A DNA stretch of 64,000 nucleotides from Flavobacterium sp. WV_118_3. Lineage in GTDB: Bacteria; Bacteroidota; Bacteroidia; Flavobacteriales; Flavobacteriaceae. Location of the stretch: positions 3,500,001 to 3,564,000 of the forward strand of contig NZ_CP156060.1 in assembly GCF_039778605.1 (NCBI RefSeq), in the 5' to 3' direction. Below the pieces are notes generated by a model. That model worked only from the letters and a program-made list of their open reading frames with translations. It was not told the origin of the DNA and made no database searches. This document shows, piece by piece, positions 16,753 to 24,793 of the stretch; within the stretch, counting starts at the first letter, position 1, and every line of letters starts with the position of its first letter. Both the position numbers and the translations under genes were made by a program.

Positions 16753-17973
16753 TTATTCATAATGTAAGGCTTCAATTGGGTCGAGTTTTGACGCTTTTAG
16801 TGCCGGATAATAGCCAAAAAAGATACCGGTTATCGCGCAAACCAAAAACGAAAGAATAACGGAGGATTCCGAAATCAGGGTGGGCCATTGTAAAAAGTAC
16901 TGAATCAGTTTTGAGGCGATAATGCCCAATATGATTCCGATAAGTCCGCCGGTTAAACTGATCAATATCGCTTCTACCAGGAATTGGAGTAGAATATTGT
17001 TGCCATTGGCCCCGATCGACATGCGCAGGCCGATTTCTTTGGTGCGTTCGGTTACCGAAACGTACATGATATTCATAATACCAATACCGCCTATTAATAA
17101 GGAGATGCCGGAGATCGCCGTGAGTAGAACGGTTAGCAACTGACTGGTGGAGCTAAAGGTGCTGATCAGCTCGGCTTGGGTGCGTACCGAAAAATCATCG
17201 TCATCTTTGACTTTTAATCGGTGGGACGTCCGCATGATTTGTTCGATTTCGGCTGTCGCCATTGTGGTCTGACTTTCATCGGCCGTGGAAGCATATATGT
17301 TTTGCAGGTAAATCGAGTTGGTAATTCTTTTCTGTACGGTGCTGTACGGTGCGATGATCACATCATCCTGATCCTGACCAAAGGCATTTTCACCTTTGGT
17401 TTCCAAAATCCCGATAATACGGAAGGGAATTTTATTAAAACGAATGGTCTGACCAATCGGATCGACTCCCGGAGGAAATATATTGTCGACAACTGTTTGT
17501 CCTAAAAGACATACTTTGTTCGCGATATGAATATCCGATTCCCGAAAAGCGATGCCTTCTTTTAGTGGCCAGTTGCGAATCTTTAAATAATCGACCGCAA
17601 CACCCTGCATGGTGGTGGGCCAGTTTAAAGAGCCGTTAATGGCCTGGCCTTTTGAAGAAACGGCGGGGGAAACGGCATTGAGATAGGTGGCTTCTTTTTT
17701 GAGGGCGTCCACATCGGCGAGGGTTAAGGTCTGGACGCTGGAGATGTCCAAACGGGCGCCGGCGCTAACATTGCTGTTAGGGCGTATTGTGATCATGTTC
17801 GATCCCATACTGGATAACTGATCCTGTATGCTTTGTTTGGAGCCTTGTCCGATGGCGACCATGGCAATAACCGATGCCACACCAATAATAATCCCGAGCA
17901 TGGTTAATAATGCGCGGAGTTTGTTGCGGCGCAAAGCTTTTAGGGCGATTAGAAAAAGGTTAGCTATTTTCAT
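16753..17973 (-). CDS. macB: ABC transporter permease, MacB/FtsX type
   Basis: This protein of about 406 residues starts MKIANLF; the longer frame beginning at 18006 is less likely. It has an N-terminal membrane helix (TMLGIIIGVASVIAMVAIG), a large periplasmic MacB core domain and three C-terminal helices including a SISLLIGGIGIMNIM-like segment and the FtsX signature TERTKEIGLR. It is the last gene of the tolC-macA-ATPase-permease operon and overlaps the ATPase stop by 14 bp. Unlike E. coli MacB, permease and ATPase are separate proteins. It would act as the mechanotransmission subunit of a tripartite exporter; substrate unknown. Confidence 0.88.
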   Translation of the reverse strand: MKIANLFLIALKALRRNKLRALLTMLGIIIGVASVIAMVAIGQGSKQSIQDQLSSMGSNMITIRPNSNVSAGARLDISSVQTLTLADVDALKKEATYLNAVSPAVSSKGQAINGSLNWPTTMQGVAVDYLKIRNWPLKEGIAFRESDIHIANKVCLLGQTVVDNIFPPGVDPIGQTIRFNKIPFRIIGILETKGENAFGQDQDDVIIAPYSTVQKRITNSIYLQNIYASTADESQTTMATAEIEQIMRTSHRLKVKDDDDFSVRTQAELISTFSSTSQLLTVLLTAISGISLLIGGIGIMNIMYVSVTERTKEIGLRMSIGANGNNILLQFLVEAILISLTGGLIGIILGIIASKLIQYFLQWPTLISESSVILSFLVCAITGIFFGYYPALKASKLDPIEALHYE

Positions 17974-18721
17974 ATTTATAATCTTCATCCACATGAAAAT
18001 CGGCAAGCATCTGCTTGGCTGATTTTATGTTTTGGTTGTAAAAATCTTTTATGATTTTGCCGTCGCGAAGGGTAATCGTCCGACTGCTAAAAGCGGCGAT
18101 ATCCGGTTCGTGGGTTACAAAAACAATGGTTTTTCCCTGTGCATTTAATTCCTGAATCAAAGCCATGATTTCATACGATGTCCGGGTGTCGAGATTTCCG
18201 GTGGCTTCGTCGGCAAGAATCATCACCGGGTCGTTCACTAAGGCGCGGGCTATGGCGACTCTTTGTTGTTGTCCGCCCGATAATTGATTTGGGAAGTGGT
18301 CCAACCGATCGGCCAATTTTACCGCTTCAAGAGCTTTGATGGCTCTTTCTTTTCGCTCTTTTGTGGATATTTTTGGATTATATAATAAAGGTAGTTCTAC
18401 ATTTTCGATAGCTGAGGTGCGCGCCAATAGGTTGTACGATTGGAATATAAAACCAATCTTAGAGTTCCGTAAGGCGGCGAGTTCGTTTTTGGATAAGGAT
18501 TTTACATTGACATTATCCAGCAGATAATTTCCGTCGGAAGGTTTGTCCAGGCATCCCAAAATATTGAGCAAGGTGGTTTTTCCCGAACCGCTGCTTCCCA
18601 TGATGGTCAGAAATTCGCCTTCCATAATGTCGAAAGAAACGCCTTTTAAAGCCCGTACGGTTTCGGAACCCATTACGAATTCTCTTTTCAGGTCTTGTAT
18701 CTCCAGAATTTTTTTACCCAT
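17960..18721 (-). CDS. ABC transporter ATP-binding protein (MacB-type)
   Basis: The 253-residue ATPase shows Walker [11 protein letters not shown]-loop FIFQSYNL, signature [15 protein letters not shown], Walker B MILADEAT and the H-loop VTHEP. It belongs to the MacB/LolD group that pairs with FtsX-type permeases. The gene starts 23 bp after the adaptor gene and its end overlaps the permease start, so coupled translation is likely. It powers the efflux or secretion complex formed with the neighbouring adaptor and TolC-like protein. Confidence 0.92.
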   Translation of the reverse strand: MGKKILEIQDLKREFVMGSETVRALKGVSFDIMEGEFLTIMGSSGSGKTTLLNILGCLDKPSDGNYLLDNVNVKSLSKNELAALRNSKIGFIFQSYNLLARTSAIENVELPLLYNPKISTKERKERAIKALEAVKLADRLDHFPNQLSGGQQQRVAIARALVNDPVMILADEATGNLDTRTSYEIMALIQELNAQGKTIVFVTHEPDIAAFSSRTITLRDGKIIKDFYNQNIKSAKQMLADFHVDEDYKYENS

Positions 18722-18744
18722 GACGATTGTTTTAGACTAAAGCG

Positions 18745-19986
18745 TTAATTTCTTCCACCGCCACCGCCGCCCGGACGTTTGGGAATAAACGGACTTGAAT
18801 TGTTTGCTTTGCCGCTTTTAGCTTGTTTGGGCGCGTTTATACCAGTTACAATTTCGTCTTTATCGGTTATACCTTTAACTATCTGTACGTCGATATCGTT
18901 GTCCAATCCGGTTTGGATCTGTTTTGGAATTAATGACTGGCCTTGTTTTATCCATACCGTGGCCTTTTTGGGGATGATGCTGTCGTTGTGAGAAGTGCCG
19001 GTTTGTGAGGGTTTCCTGTCTTTTCGATGATGTGCCGGTATTTTTCCGATTTTAAATTGTTTTACCAAAGTGGAATCCGGCTGAAAGGCAATCGCTTTGG
19101 TCGAAATCAACAAGGCGTTCTTTATTTCTTTGGTGTAAATAACGATGTTGGCGGTCATACCCGGTTTGAGTTTGAGGTCGTCGTTTGGTGCGTTTATAAT
19201 GGTGGTGTAAGTAACCACATTGGACGAAATGGCCGGTTGCAGGCGTACTTCTATCACGGTACCGGTAAATACGTCGTCGGGAAAGGCATCTACGGTAAAC
19301 GTAGCGCGTTCGCCAACTTTTACATTTCCAACATCCGCTTCGTCTACCGATGCCTGAACCTGCATTTTGGTAAGGTCTTTGGCGATACTAAAAAGGGTAG
19401 GCGTGTTTAAGCTGGCAGCAACGGTTTGTCCTTCGCTGACTTTTCGGGATAAAACGGTGCCGTCTATCGGTGAAAAGATATTGGTATAAGAAAGGCTTTT
19501 CTGTATGGATCGCAATTGTGCTGCGACGCTGTTGACGTTGTCGCGTGCGACTTCATATTGGTTTTTTGCCGTTTCGAAATCGGCCCGGCTGATACCGCCG
19601 GCATTGTATAATTGGGTTTGTCGGTTAAAGTTGGATTGCTGGTAGCTATAGGTGCTTTTTGCCTGTTGTAAATTGGCGGTGATTTGTTGTACCTGAGCGG
19701 TTAATAACGAAGGATCTATCTGCGCCAGTAATTGTCCTTTTTTAACCACCGAGTTAAAGTCGACAAATACTTTTTGTATCGTACCCGATACCTGGGTTCC
19801 TACCGCTACAGTATCTACGGGTTGTATTTTTCCGGTGGCCGATACGCTGGTGGCGATAGTGCCATAATGCGGTTTTTCGGTTATTAGTTGTACTGCATTT
19901 TCTTCTTTATGAAATATAAAATATGCGATACCTCCTATAAGTAGTAATCCAATTATGACGCCAATTATCAATCTGCTTTTTTTCAT
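18745..19986 (-). CDS. macA: Periplasmic adaptor (membrane fusion protein), MacA-like
   Basis: The 413-residue protein begins with a single N-terminal anchor (IIGVIIGLLLIGGIAYFIF). Biotinyl-lipoyl halves flank a coiled-coil hairpin rich in Gln (about 95-160), and beta-barrel domains follow (motifs VGTQVSGTIQKV and FSPIDGTVLSRKV). The C-terminal tail is Gly-rich (GGGGGG). It links the inner-membrane ABC proteins to the TolC-like channel and follows the channel gene by 10 bp. An insert of about 30 charged residues near 310-340 is unusual for MacA. Confidence 0.88.
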   Translation of the reverse strand: MKKSRLIIGVIIGLLLIGGIAYFIFHKEENAVQLITEKPHYGTIATSVSATGKIQPVDTVAVGTQVSGTIQKVFVDFNSVVKKGQLLAQIDPSLLTAQVQQITANLQQAKSTYSYQQSNFNRQTQLYNAGGISRADFETAKNQYEVARDNVNSVAAQLRSIQKSLSYTNIFSPIDGTVLSRKVSEGQTVAASLNTPTLFSIAKDLTKMQVQASVDEADVGNVKVGERATFTVDAFPDDVFTGTVIEVRLQPAISSNVVTYTTIINAPNDDLKLKPGMTANIVIYTKEIKNALLISTKAIAFQPDSTLVKQFKIGKIPAHHRKDRKPSQTGTSHNDSIIPKKATVWIKQGQSLIPKQIQTGLDNDIDVQIVKGITDKDEIVTGINAPKQAKSGKANNSSPFIPKRPGGGGGGRN

Positions 19987-19996
19987 GGTACTTTTT

Positions 19997-21337
19997 TTAG
20001 AGTTTGATCGGCTCCCCTTTATAGAAGTCGTATATTTTTAAACTTATCACGGCATTGAATTTTGCCTGAATAAAATTCTGAAATGCCTGAACATAGAGAT
20101 TCTTTTGTAATAAATAATCGACCGTGCTAATGCCGCCCAATCGCAATTGTTCGTTGGCAATGCGATAGTTTTCTTTGTTGGCGTCCATTTGTTCTTTGGC
20201 TGCAGTATATTGGGATTGAGCGTTGAGTACATTAATATAGGCTTGCTCTACCTGTTGGGCGAGTATGGTTTTGGTGTTGGTAAGATTCAGATCGGACTGA
20301 TCGACGGCAATTTTTGACTTTTCGACATTGGTTCGGGCGATCCGGTTGTTAAAAATGGGAATCGATAGCGAAAGGCCGAGTCGTTGGTAAAAATTATTGT
20401 CCAACTGCGTGGCGTAAGCGATATTTTGATTGTCCGAATATCCGGATGCCAGGGTTCCGCTGGCGCTCAATGTGGGTTGATAGCCGGCTTTCGATTTTAA
20501 CAGGTCTAATTTGGCGGTTTCCGTGGCGAGTTCACTGCTTTTAACTTCCGGGCGTTGTTCGACCGCTGCTTTTTGAGCTTCTTCGAGATTGATAACGGGT
20601 AAAACAGGGGCCAGTGTGTCGGGTTTCTGAATGGTTAAATTATATCCGGAAGGAAGCTGTAATAATTGTTTTAAGGTGAGTGTGTTTTGCCTCTCGGTGT
20701 TTTGTGAATTGATGAGGTTATAGTTGTCGGTGGCCAATTGGGCTTTTAATTGAACCATATCTTTTTTGGCAATGCTGCCGGCGTTGTATTGTAATTCGCC
20801 GAGTTTTAACTGTGCTTTTGCGGTTTCTGCAATTTCATTCAGATAAACGCTGTTTTCCTTGGTGAGTAAAATGGTGAGATAAGCCTGAGTGATTTGCAGG
20901 GTAATGTCGTTTTCGGCGGCGGCGGCATTGTATTTGGCGGTTTCGATCAGTAATTTTTTTTGTTTGACATCATTGTTAAGGTAGCCGCCATTATATAGGG
21001 TTACCGATGAGCCAAGGGAATAATTTCCGGCAAAAGTGGCCTGCGTTTGAAAACCGCCCACAACTAAGTCGGCATTTTTGGCGTTGGTATAGCTTTGTGA
21101 GGCGCTACCGGAAAGACTCGGGAATTTCGCGGCTTTGGACAATAATAAATCCTGTTCCGTGGATTTTTCGGTGAGTCGCAGCGTGTTGATCTGAATGTTG
21201 TTTTTTTGGGAATAGGAAATGCATTGTTCCAGATTCCATACCGTAGGAAGTGGCTCTTTTTCTATATTCTGTGCCTGAATATAAAACGTATGACAAATCG
21301 AAATTACAGTAAAACTGTTAATGATAAAGGATTTCAT
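19997..21337 (-). CDS. TolC-family outer membrane efflux protein
   Basis: The 446-residue protein has a signal peptide (ending near AQN) and two repeats of the outer-membrane efflux protein domain. Each has long amphipathic helices rich in Ala, Gln and Asn, typical of TolC channels (e.g. LSLSIPIFNNRIARTNVEKS). It is the first gene of the operon with the MacA-like adaptor and the MacB-type ABC proteins, so the four genes encode a complete tripartite pump. Confidence 0.9.
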   Translation of the reverse strand: MKSFIINSFTVISICHTFYIQAQNIEKEPLPTVWNLEQCISYSQKNNIQINTLRLTEKSTEQDLLLSKAAKFPSLSGSASQSYTNAKNADLVVGGFQTQATFAGNYSLGSSVTLYNGGYLNNDVKQKKLLIETAKYNAAAAENDITLQITQAYLTILLTKENSVYLNEIAETAKAQLKLGELQYNAGSIAKKDMVQLKAQLATDNYNLINSQNTERQNTLTLKQLLQLPSGYNLTIQKPDTLAPVLPVINLEEAQKAAVEQRPEVKSSELATETAKLDLLKSKAGYQPTLSASGTLASGYSDNQNIAYATQLDNNFYQRLGLSLSIPIFNNRIARTNVEKSKIAVDQSDLNLTNTKTILAQQVEQAYINVLNAQSQYTAAKEQMDANKENYRIANEQLRLGGISTVDYLLQKNLYVQAFQNFIQAKFNAVISLKIYDFYKGEPIKL

Positions 21338-21583
21338 ACATGTACTCTAATTTAGATTCGGAAAAAAAATAAATTAAGCCTGGAATGTCTTATTATTGAT
21401 CAATAGAAGTCCTTTTTAAATCAGAAAATCAGGAAGGTATAATAAGTCTATCAAATATAATTAATATTTTAACAATTCTTTAGTTTAAGTAATACTTTAA
21501 TTGTTAAATGAAATTTTCGGGTAAGGTGCTGAAAGCGTGGCGGCTGATGTGATATTGTATTTGATAGATGTGGTGCATAAAAA

Positions 21584-21610
21584 AAAGCTCCAAACATTGT
21601 TTGGAGCTTT
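21584..21610 (-). terminator. Terminator of tRNA-Leu(CAA)
   Basis: A perfect 12-bp stem (21584-21595 with 21599-21610) with a 3-base loop and a T-run on the minus strand, directly after the tRNA. Confidence 0.85.
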
Positions 21611-21611
21611 G

Positions 21612-21691
21612 TACCTAGGGTGGGAATCGAACCCACACACCGAAGTACACGAGTTTGAGTCGTGCGCGTCTACCAATTCCGCCACCTAGGC
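21612..21691 (-). tRNA. tRNA-Leu (anticodon CAA)
   Basis: The minus strand folds as a class II tRNA: acceptor GCCTAGG with CCTAGGT, anticodon loop with CAA, a variable arm and T-loop GTTCGATTC. CCA is not encoded. Confidence 0.95.
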
Positions 21692-21795
21692 TTGTGGACA
21701 ACTGGTTGTCAATTGTGGGTGCAAATGTAAATAAAAAAATTAGAAATAATCAAAAAAATAAAGGAAAATATTCTTTAAGTGTGGAATTTAATTTC

Positions 21796-21803
21796 TAAAT
21801 TTG
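21796..21803 (+). promoter_or_regulatory. Putative -7 element of the prs promoter
   Basis: TAAATTTG matches the Bacteroidota TAnnTTTG box, 51 bp before the prs start codon. Confidence 0.55.
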
Positions 21804-21854
21804 CACCTCGTTTAAACACGACAACACTAACTAACTACTAAACAACGAATTAAA

Positions 21855-22796
21855 ATGTCACATATAGAACCGGAAGCAAAGATATTTGCATGTTCTCAAA
21901 GTGAATATCTGGCTGAACAGATAGCCAAGCACTACGGTGTAGCACTTGGTAAAGTTACAATTTCAAAATACAGCGATGGTGAATTCCAGCCGTCTTTTGA
22001 AGAGTCAATACGCGGATTACGCGTGTTTTTAGTGTGTTCGACATTTCCGAGTTCCGACAATCTGATGGAGCTTTTGTTGATGATCGATGCGGCTAAAAGA
22101 GCTTCGGCACGACACATTACAGCTGTAATTCCATATTTCGGATGGGCGCGTCAGGATCGAAAAGATAAACCAAGGGTGCCAATAGGAGCTAAATTGGTGG
22201 CGAAACTGATCGAAGCCGCGGGTGCTACCCGAATTATGACGATGGATTTACATGCTGACCAGATTCAGGGCTTTTTTGAAAAGCCGGTTGATCATTTGTT
22301 TGCGTCGACTATTTTCTTGCCGTACGTAAGAAGTTTGAACCTGGATAAATTGACAATTGCTTCGCCGGATATGGGTGGATCGAAACGGGCTTATGCCTAT
22401 TCGAAATTCCTGGAGTCGGATGTGGTAATTTGTTACAAACAAAGAAAACAGGCTAACGTGATCGATACCATGGAGTTGATCGGTGATGTTACCGGACGAA
22501 ATGTGATTCTGGTAGACGATATGATCGATACCGGAGGAACGCTTGCAAAAGCAGCTGATATGATGATGGAAAGAGGTGCCTTGAGTGTACGTGCTATTTG
22601 TACGCATGCTATTTTATCAGGGGATGCTTACCAGAAAATTGAGGACTCGAAAATTCTGGAGTTGATTGTTACGGATTCTATTCCGTTGAAAAAATCAAGC
22701 CCGAAAATCAGAGTGGTGAGCTGTGCCGAATTATTTGCCGATGTGATGCACATGGTACACAATAATAATTCGATCAGCAGCAAGTTTATTGTTTAA
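21855..22796 (+). CDS. prs: Ribose-phosphate pyrophosphokinase
   Basis: The 313-residue enzyme makes phosphoribosyl pyrophosphate from ribose 5-phosphate and ATP for nucleotide, His and Trp synthesis. Clear family motifs are YSDGEF, the catalytic-flexible-loop region YFGWARQDRK, MTMDLHADQIQGFF and the PRPP-binding loop VDDMIDTGGTL. The length is normal. It is followed by rplY after 31 bp and then by pth, a common order in Flavobacteria, so prs and rplY are probably one transcript. Confidence 0.97.
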   Translation: MSHIEPEAKIFACSQSEYLAEQIAKHYGVALGKVTISKYSDGEFQPSFEESIRGLRVFLVCSTFPSSDNLMELLLMIDAAKRASARHITAVIPYFGWARQDRKDKPRVPIGAKLVAKLIEAAGATRIMTMDLHADQIQGFFEKPVDHLFASTIFLPYVRSLNLDKLTIASPDMGGSKRAYAYSKFLESDVVICYKQRKQANVIDTMELIGDVTGRNVILVDDMIDTGGTLAKAADMMMERGALSVRAICTHAILSGDAYQKIEDSKILELIVTDSIPLKKSSPKIRVVSCAELFADVMHMVHNNNSISSKFIV

Positions 22797-22827
22797 GAAT
22801 TTTTTATTAATTTAATTATATTTCAAA

Positions 22828-23439
22828 ATGAAATCAATTACGATCAAAGGATCTGAAAGAGAAAGCGTGGGCAAGTCGGCAACGAAAGCGGCACGTAATG
22901 CTGGAATGGTTCCTTGCGTGTTATACGGAGGAGAACAACCAGTACATTTTAACGCTGAAGAAAAAGCGTTTAAAAGTTTAGTTTACACTCCAAACGTACA
23001 CACTGTTGTAGTTGAATTGGAAAATGGTAAAACTTTCAACGCTATTTTACAAGATATTCAGGTGCACCCGGTATCTGACAAAATTTTACACATCGATTTC
23101 TACCAGTTACACGAAGATAGAGAAATCACTATGGAAGTTCCTGTGAAAATCGTTGGTAACTCTAAAGGTGTTATGGCCGGAGGTGTTTTACGTTTAAACC
23201 AACGTAAACTTAAAGTAAGAGCTTTACCAGCTAACTTACCTGATTTCGTTGAAGCAGATATCACGGATTTAGAAATGGGTAACAAATTGTATGTAACGAA
23301 ATTGCCTACAAATAACTTCCGTTTATTACACCCGGACAATACAGTAGTATGTCAGGTGAGAATTTCACGTGCTGCTATGAAAGCTGCTCAGGAAGCTGCA
23401 AAAGCTGCAAAAGCACCAGCAAAAGGAAAGAAAAAATAA
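22828..23439 (+). CDS. rplY: 50S ribosomal protein L25/general stress protein Ctc
   Basis: This 203-residue protein has the L25 N-terminal 5S rRNA-binding domain ([34 protein letters not shown] is its start, split here as a recognisable L25/Ctc opening) and the C-terminal TL5/Ctc beta domain ([19 protein letters not shown]). An Ala/Lys-rich tail ends the protein, as usual in Bacteroidota. It lies between prs and pth. Confidence 0.96.
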   Translation: MKSITIKGSERESVGKSATKAARNAGMVPCVLYGGEQPVHFNAEEKAFKSLVYTPNVHTVVVELENGKTFNAILQDIQVHPVSDKILHIDFYQLHEDREITMEVPVKIVGNSKGVMAGGVLRLNQRKLKVRALPANLPDFVEADITDLEMGNKLYVTKLPTNNFRLLHPDNTVVCQVRISRAAMKAAQEAAKAAKAPAKGKKK

Positions 23440-23460
23440 TTTTATTTTTTATATACCTGA

Positions 23461-23489
23461 AAAGCACCGGAATCCCGGTGCTTTTTTTA
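23461..23489 (+). terminator. Terminator after rplY
   Basis: An 11-bp stem (AAAAGCACCGG with CCGGTGCTTTT) followed by T residues, 22 bp after the rplY stop. Confidence 0.9.
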
Positions 23490-23512
23490 TGACTATAGCC
23501 CAATGCTAACGA

Positions 23513-23543
23513 TTTGATCGCGTTTGGAAATAGCTTACTTTTG
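23513..23543 (+). promoter_or_regulatory. Promoter of pth
   Basis: TTTG (23513-23516), 19-bp spacer, TACTTTTG (23536-23543): a good match to the Bacteroidota consensus. The predicted transcription start falls at about 23549, essentially on the first ATG. Confidence 0.7.
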
Positions 23544-23547
23544 CAAC

Positions 23548-24171
23548 ATGAAAATATTTGACTGGTTATTCCGGAAAAAAGAAATAGAAGAAAATACAGA
23601 TCCGATGAAAAAGTTTTTAATTGTAGGCCTGGGAAATATAGGAGCAGAATATGTCAATACGCGTCATAATATTGGGTTTAAGGTTTTGGATCACCTGGCG
23701 AAAAAAGAAGGTCTTTCGTTCGAAACCGTTAAACTGGGAACTATGGCCGAGTATAAAGTTAAAGGACGTACGTTGTTTTTGCTAAAGCCCAATACGTATA
23801 TGAACCTGAGTGGAAAAGCGGTTCAGTACTGGATGGATAAAGAGAAAATTGCGAAAGAAAATATATTTGTGATCACCGATGATCTTAACCTGCCGTTCGG
23901 AACAATCCGTATCAAAGCGAAGGGAAGTGATGGCGGTCATAACGGACTTAAAAATATTCAATTGTTGCTGAATTCAGTCGAATACCCGCGTTTCCGTTTT
24001 GGAATTAGTGATCAGTTTAAAAAAGGGCAGCAGGTCGATTATGTCTTGGGCGAATGGAGTGAAGAAGAAAAGAGTAAACTTCCGGAGCGACTGGATGTTG
24101 CCGTGGAGTCAATCCGCTCTTTTGCCTTATCAGGTTTGGACATCACCATGAATACTTTTAATGGGAAGTAA
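23548..24171 (+). CDS. pth: Peptidyl-tRNA hydrolase
   Basis: The enzyme releases stalled peptides from tRNA. Motifs are FLIVGLGNIG, the catalytic His in NTRHNIGF, KPNTYMNLSGKAV and GGHNGLKN. From the ATG at 23548 it has 207 residues, with an N-terminal extension of 19 residues before the core start MKKFLIV at 23605. Because the promoter would start transcription at about 23549, either the message is leaderless or the internal ATG at 23605 is used. A frame extending to 23524 runs into the promoter and is not credible. Confidence 0.95.
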   Translation: MKIFDWLFRKKEIEENTDPMKKFLIVGLGNIGAEYVNTRHNIGFKVLDHLAKKEGLSFETVKLGTMAEYKVKGRTLFLLKPNTYMNLSGKAVQYWMDKEKIAKENIFVITDDLNLPFGTIRIKAKGSDGGHNGLKNIQLLLNSVEYPRFRFGISDQFKKGQQVDYVLGEWSEEEKSKLPERLDVAVESIRSFALSGLDITMNTFNGK

Positions 24172-24211
24172 TACTTTTAGTATATTTGTTTGATCACTAA
24201 ATATTTAACGT

Positions 24212-24730
24212 ATGAGAAAATTATTGCTTATCCCGGTATTGTTAACCATGTCGTTTTGCGATACCGCTAATCCAAATAAAAGTAATATGACAACAGTAAT
24301 CGCCTCCGAATGTCCAAGTGATGGTAAGTGTACCATCCAATTGCTTAAAAATAAGAGTATGGATAAAAAAATTGATGGTATTGGGAAGTTGTATTATCAG
24401 TTGGCCGATAACGATAAAAAATCTGTTGTTATTTATGAGTACAATCGCAATACGGAAGAAGGATTACAGGACGGACAACATAAGGAAGAAATTGTGTTTG
24501 AGATCGATAATGGCGTTTTTGATCTTAAATTGAAAGATGCGCAATTGGAGAATGTAAAGATGTTGTTCGGAAGACATTGTTTTTGTCGCGGACAGGCGGG
24601 GTTCTTTGCGGTTAGTAAAGGAACATTGAATTTGTCGCAAAAGGAAAGTCATGTAACCTTTGATCTCGATTTTAAAGTAGACGAAGTGCCGCAGTTGTAT
24701 ACGAAAGTAAATGCTACGGTCGTAAAATAA
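24212..24730 (+). CDS. Putative lipoprotein of unknown function
   Basis: The 172-residue product has a short signal peptide with a Cys at position 16 (LTMSFC), so it is probably a lipoprotein. The mature part is mostly beta-strand-like, with a central Cys pair (HCFCRG) and a second pair near residues 34-40 (ECPSDGKC) that could form disulphides. I recognise no family. It lies 40 bp after pth and ends at a strong terminator shared with the converging protease gene. Confidence 0.7.
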   Translation: MRKLLLIPVLLTMSFCDTANPNKSNMTTVIASECPSDGKCTIQLLKNKSMDKKIDGIGKLYYQLADNDKKSVVIYEYNRNTEEGLQDGQHKEEIVFEIDNGVFDLKLKDAQLENVKMLFGRHCFCRGQAGFFAVSKGTLNLSQKESHVTFDLDFKVDEVPQLYTKVNATVVK

Positions 24731-24745
24731 AATAAGGTTAAAATA

Positions 24746-24773
24746 AAAAGAGTCCCATTTGGGACTCTTTTTT
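24746..24773. terminator. Bidirectional terminator between lipoprotein and protease genes
   Basis: A 12-bp perfect stem (24746-24757 with 24760-24771) with A- and T-rich flanks serves both converging genes. Confidence 0.9.
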
Positions 24774-24793
24774 GTTTGTATTGGGTTGTTGTC

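Noticed and set aside
17973..18006. Longer start for the MacB-type permease
   Set aside because: The extra residues ([11 protein letters not shown]) lie inside the ATPase coding end; the ATG at 17973 gives the typical N-terminus and a 14-bp operon overlap.
21497..21685. Minus-strand frame of 62 codons
   Set aside because: It is a translation of the tRNA-Leu(CAA) gene and its terminator, not a protein gene.
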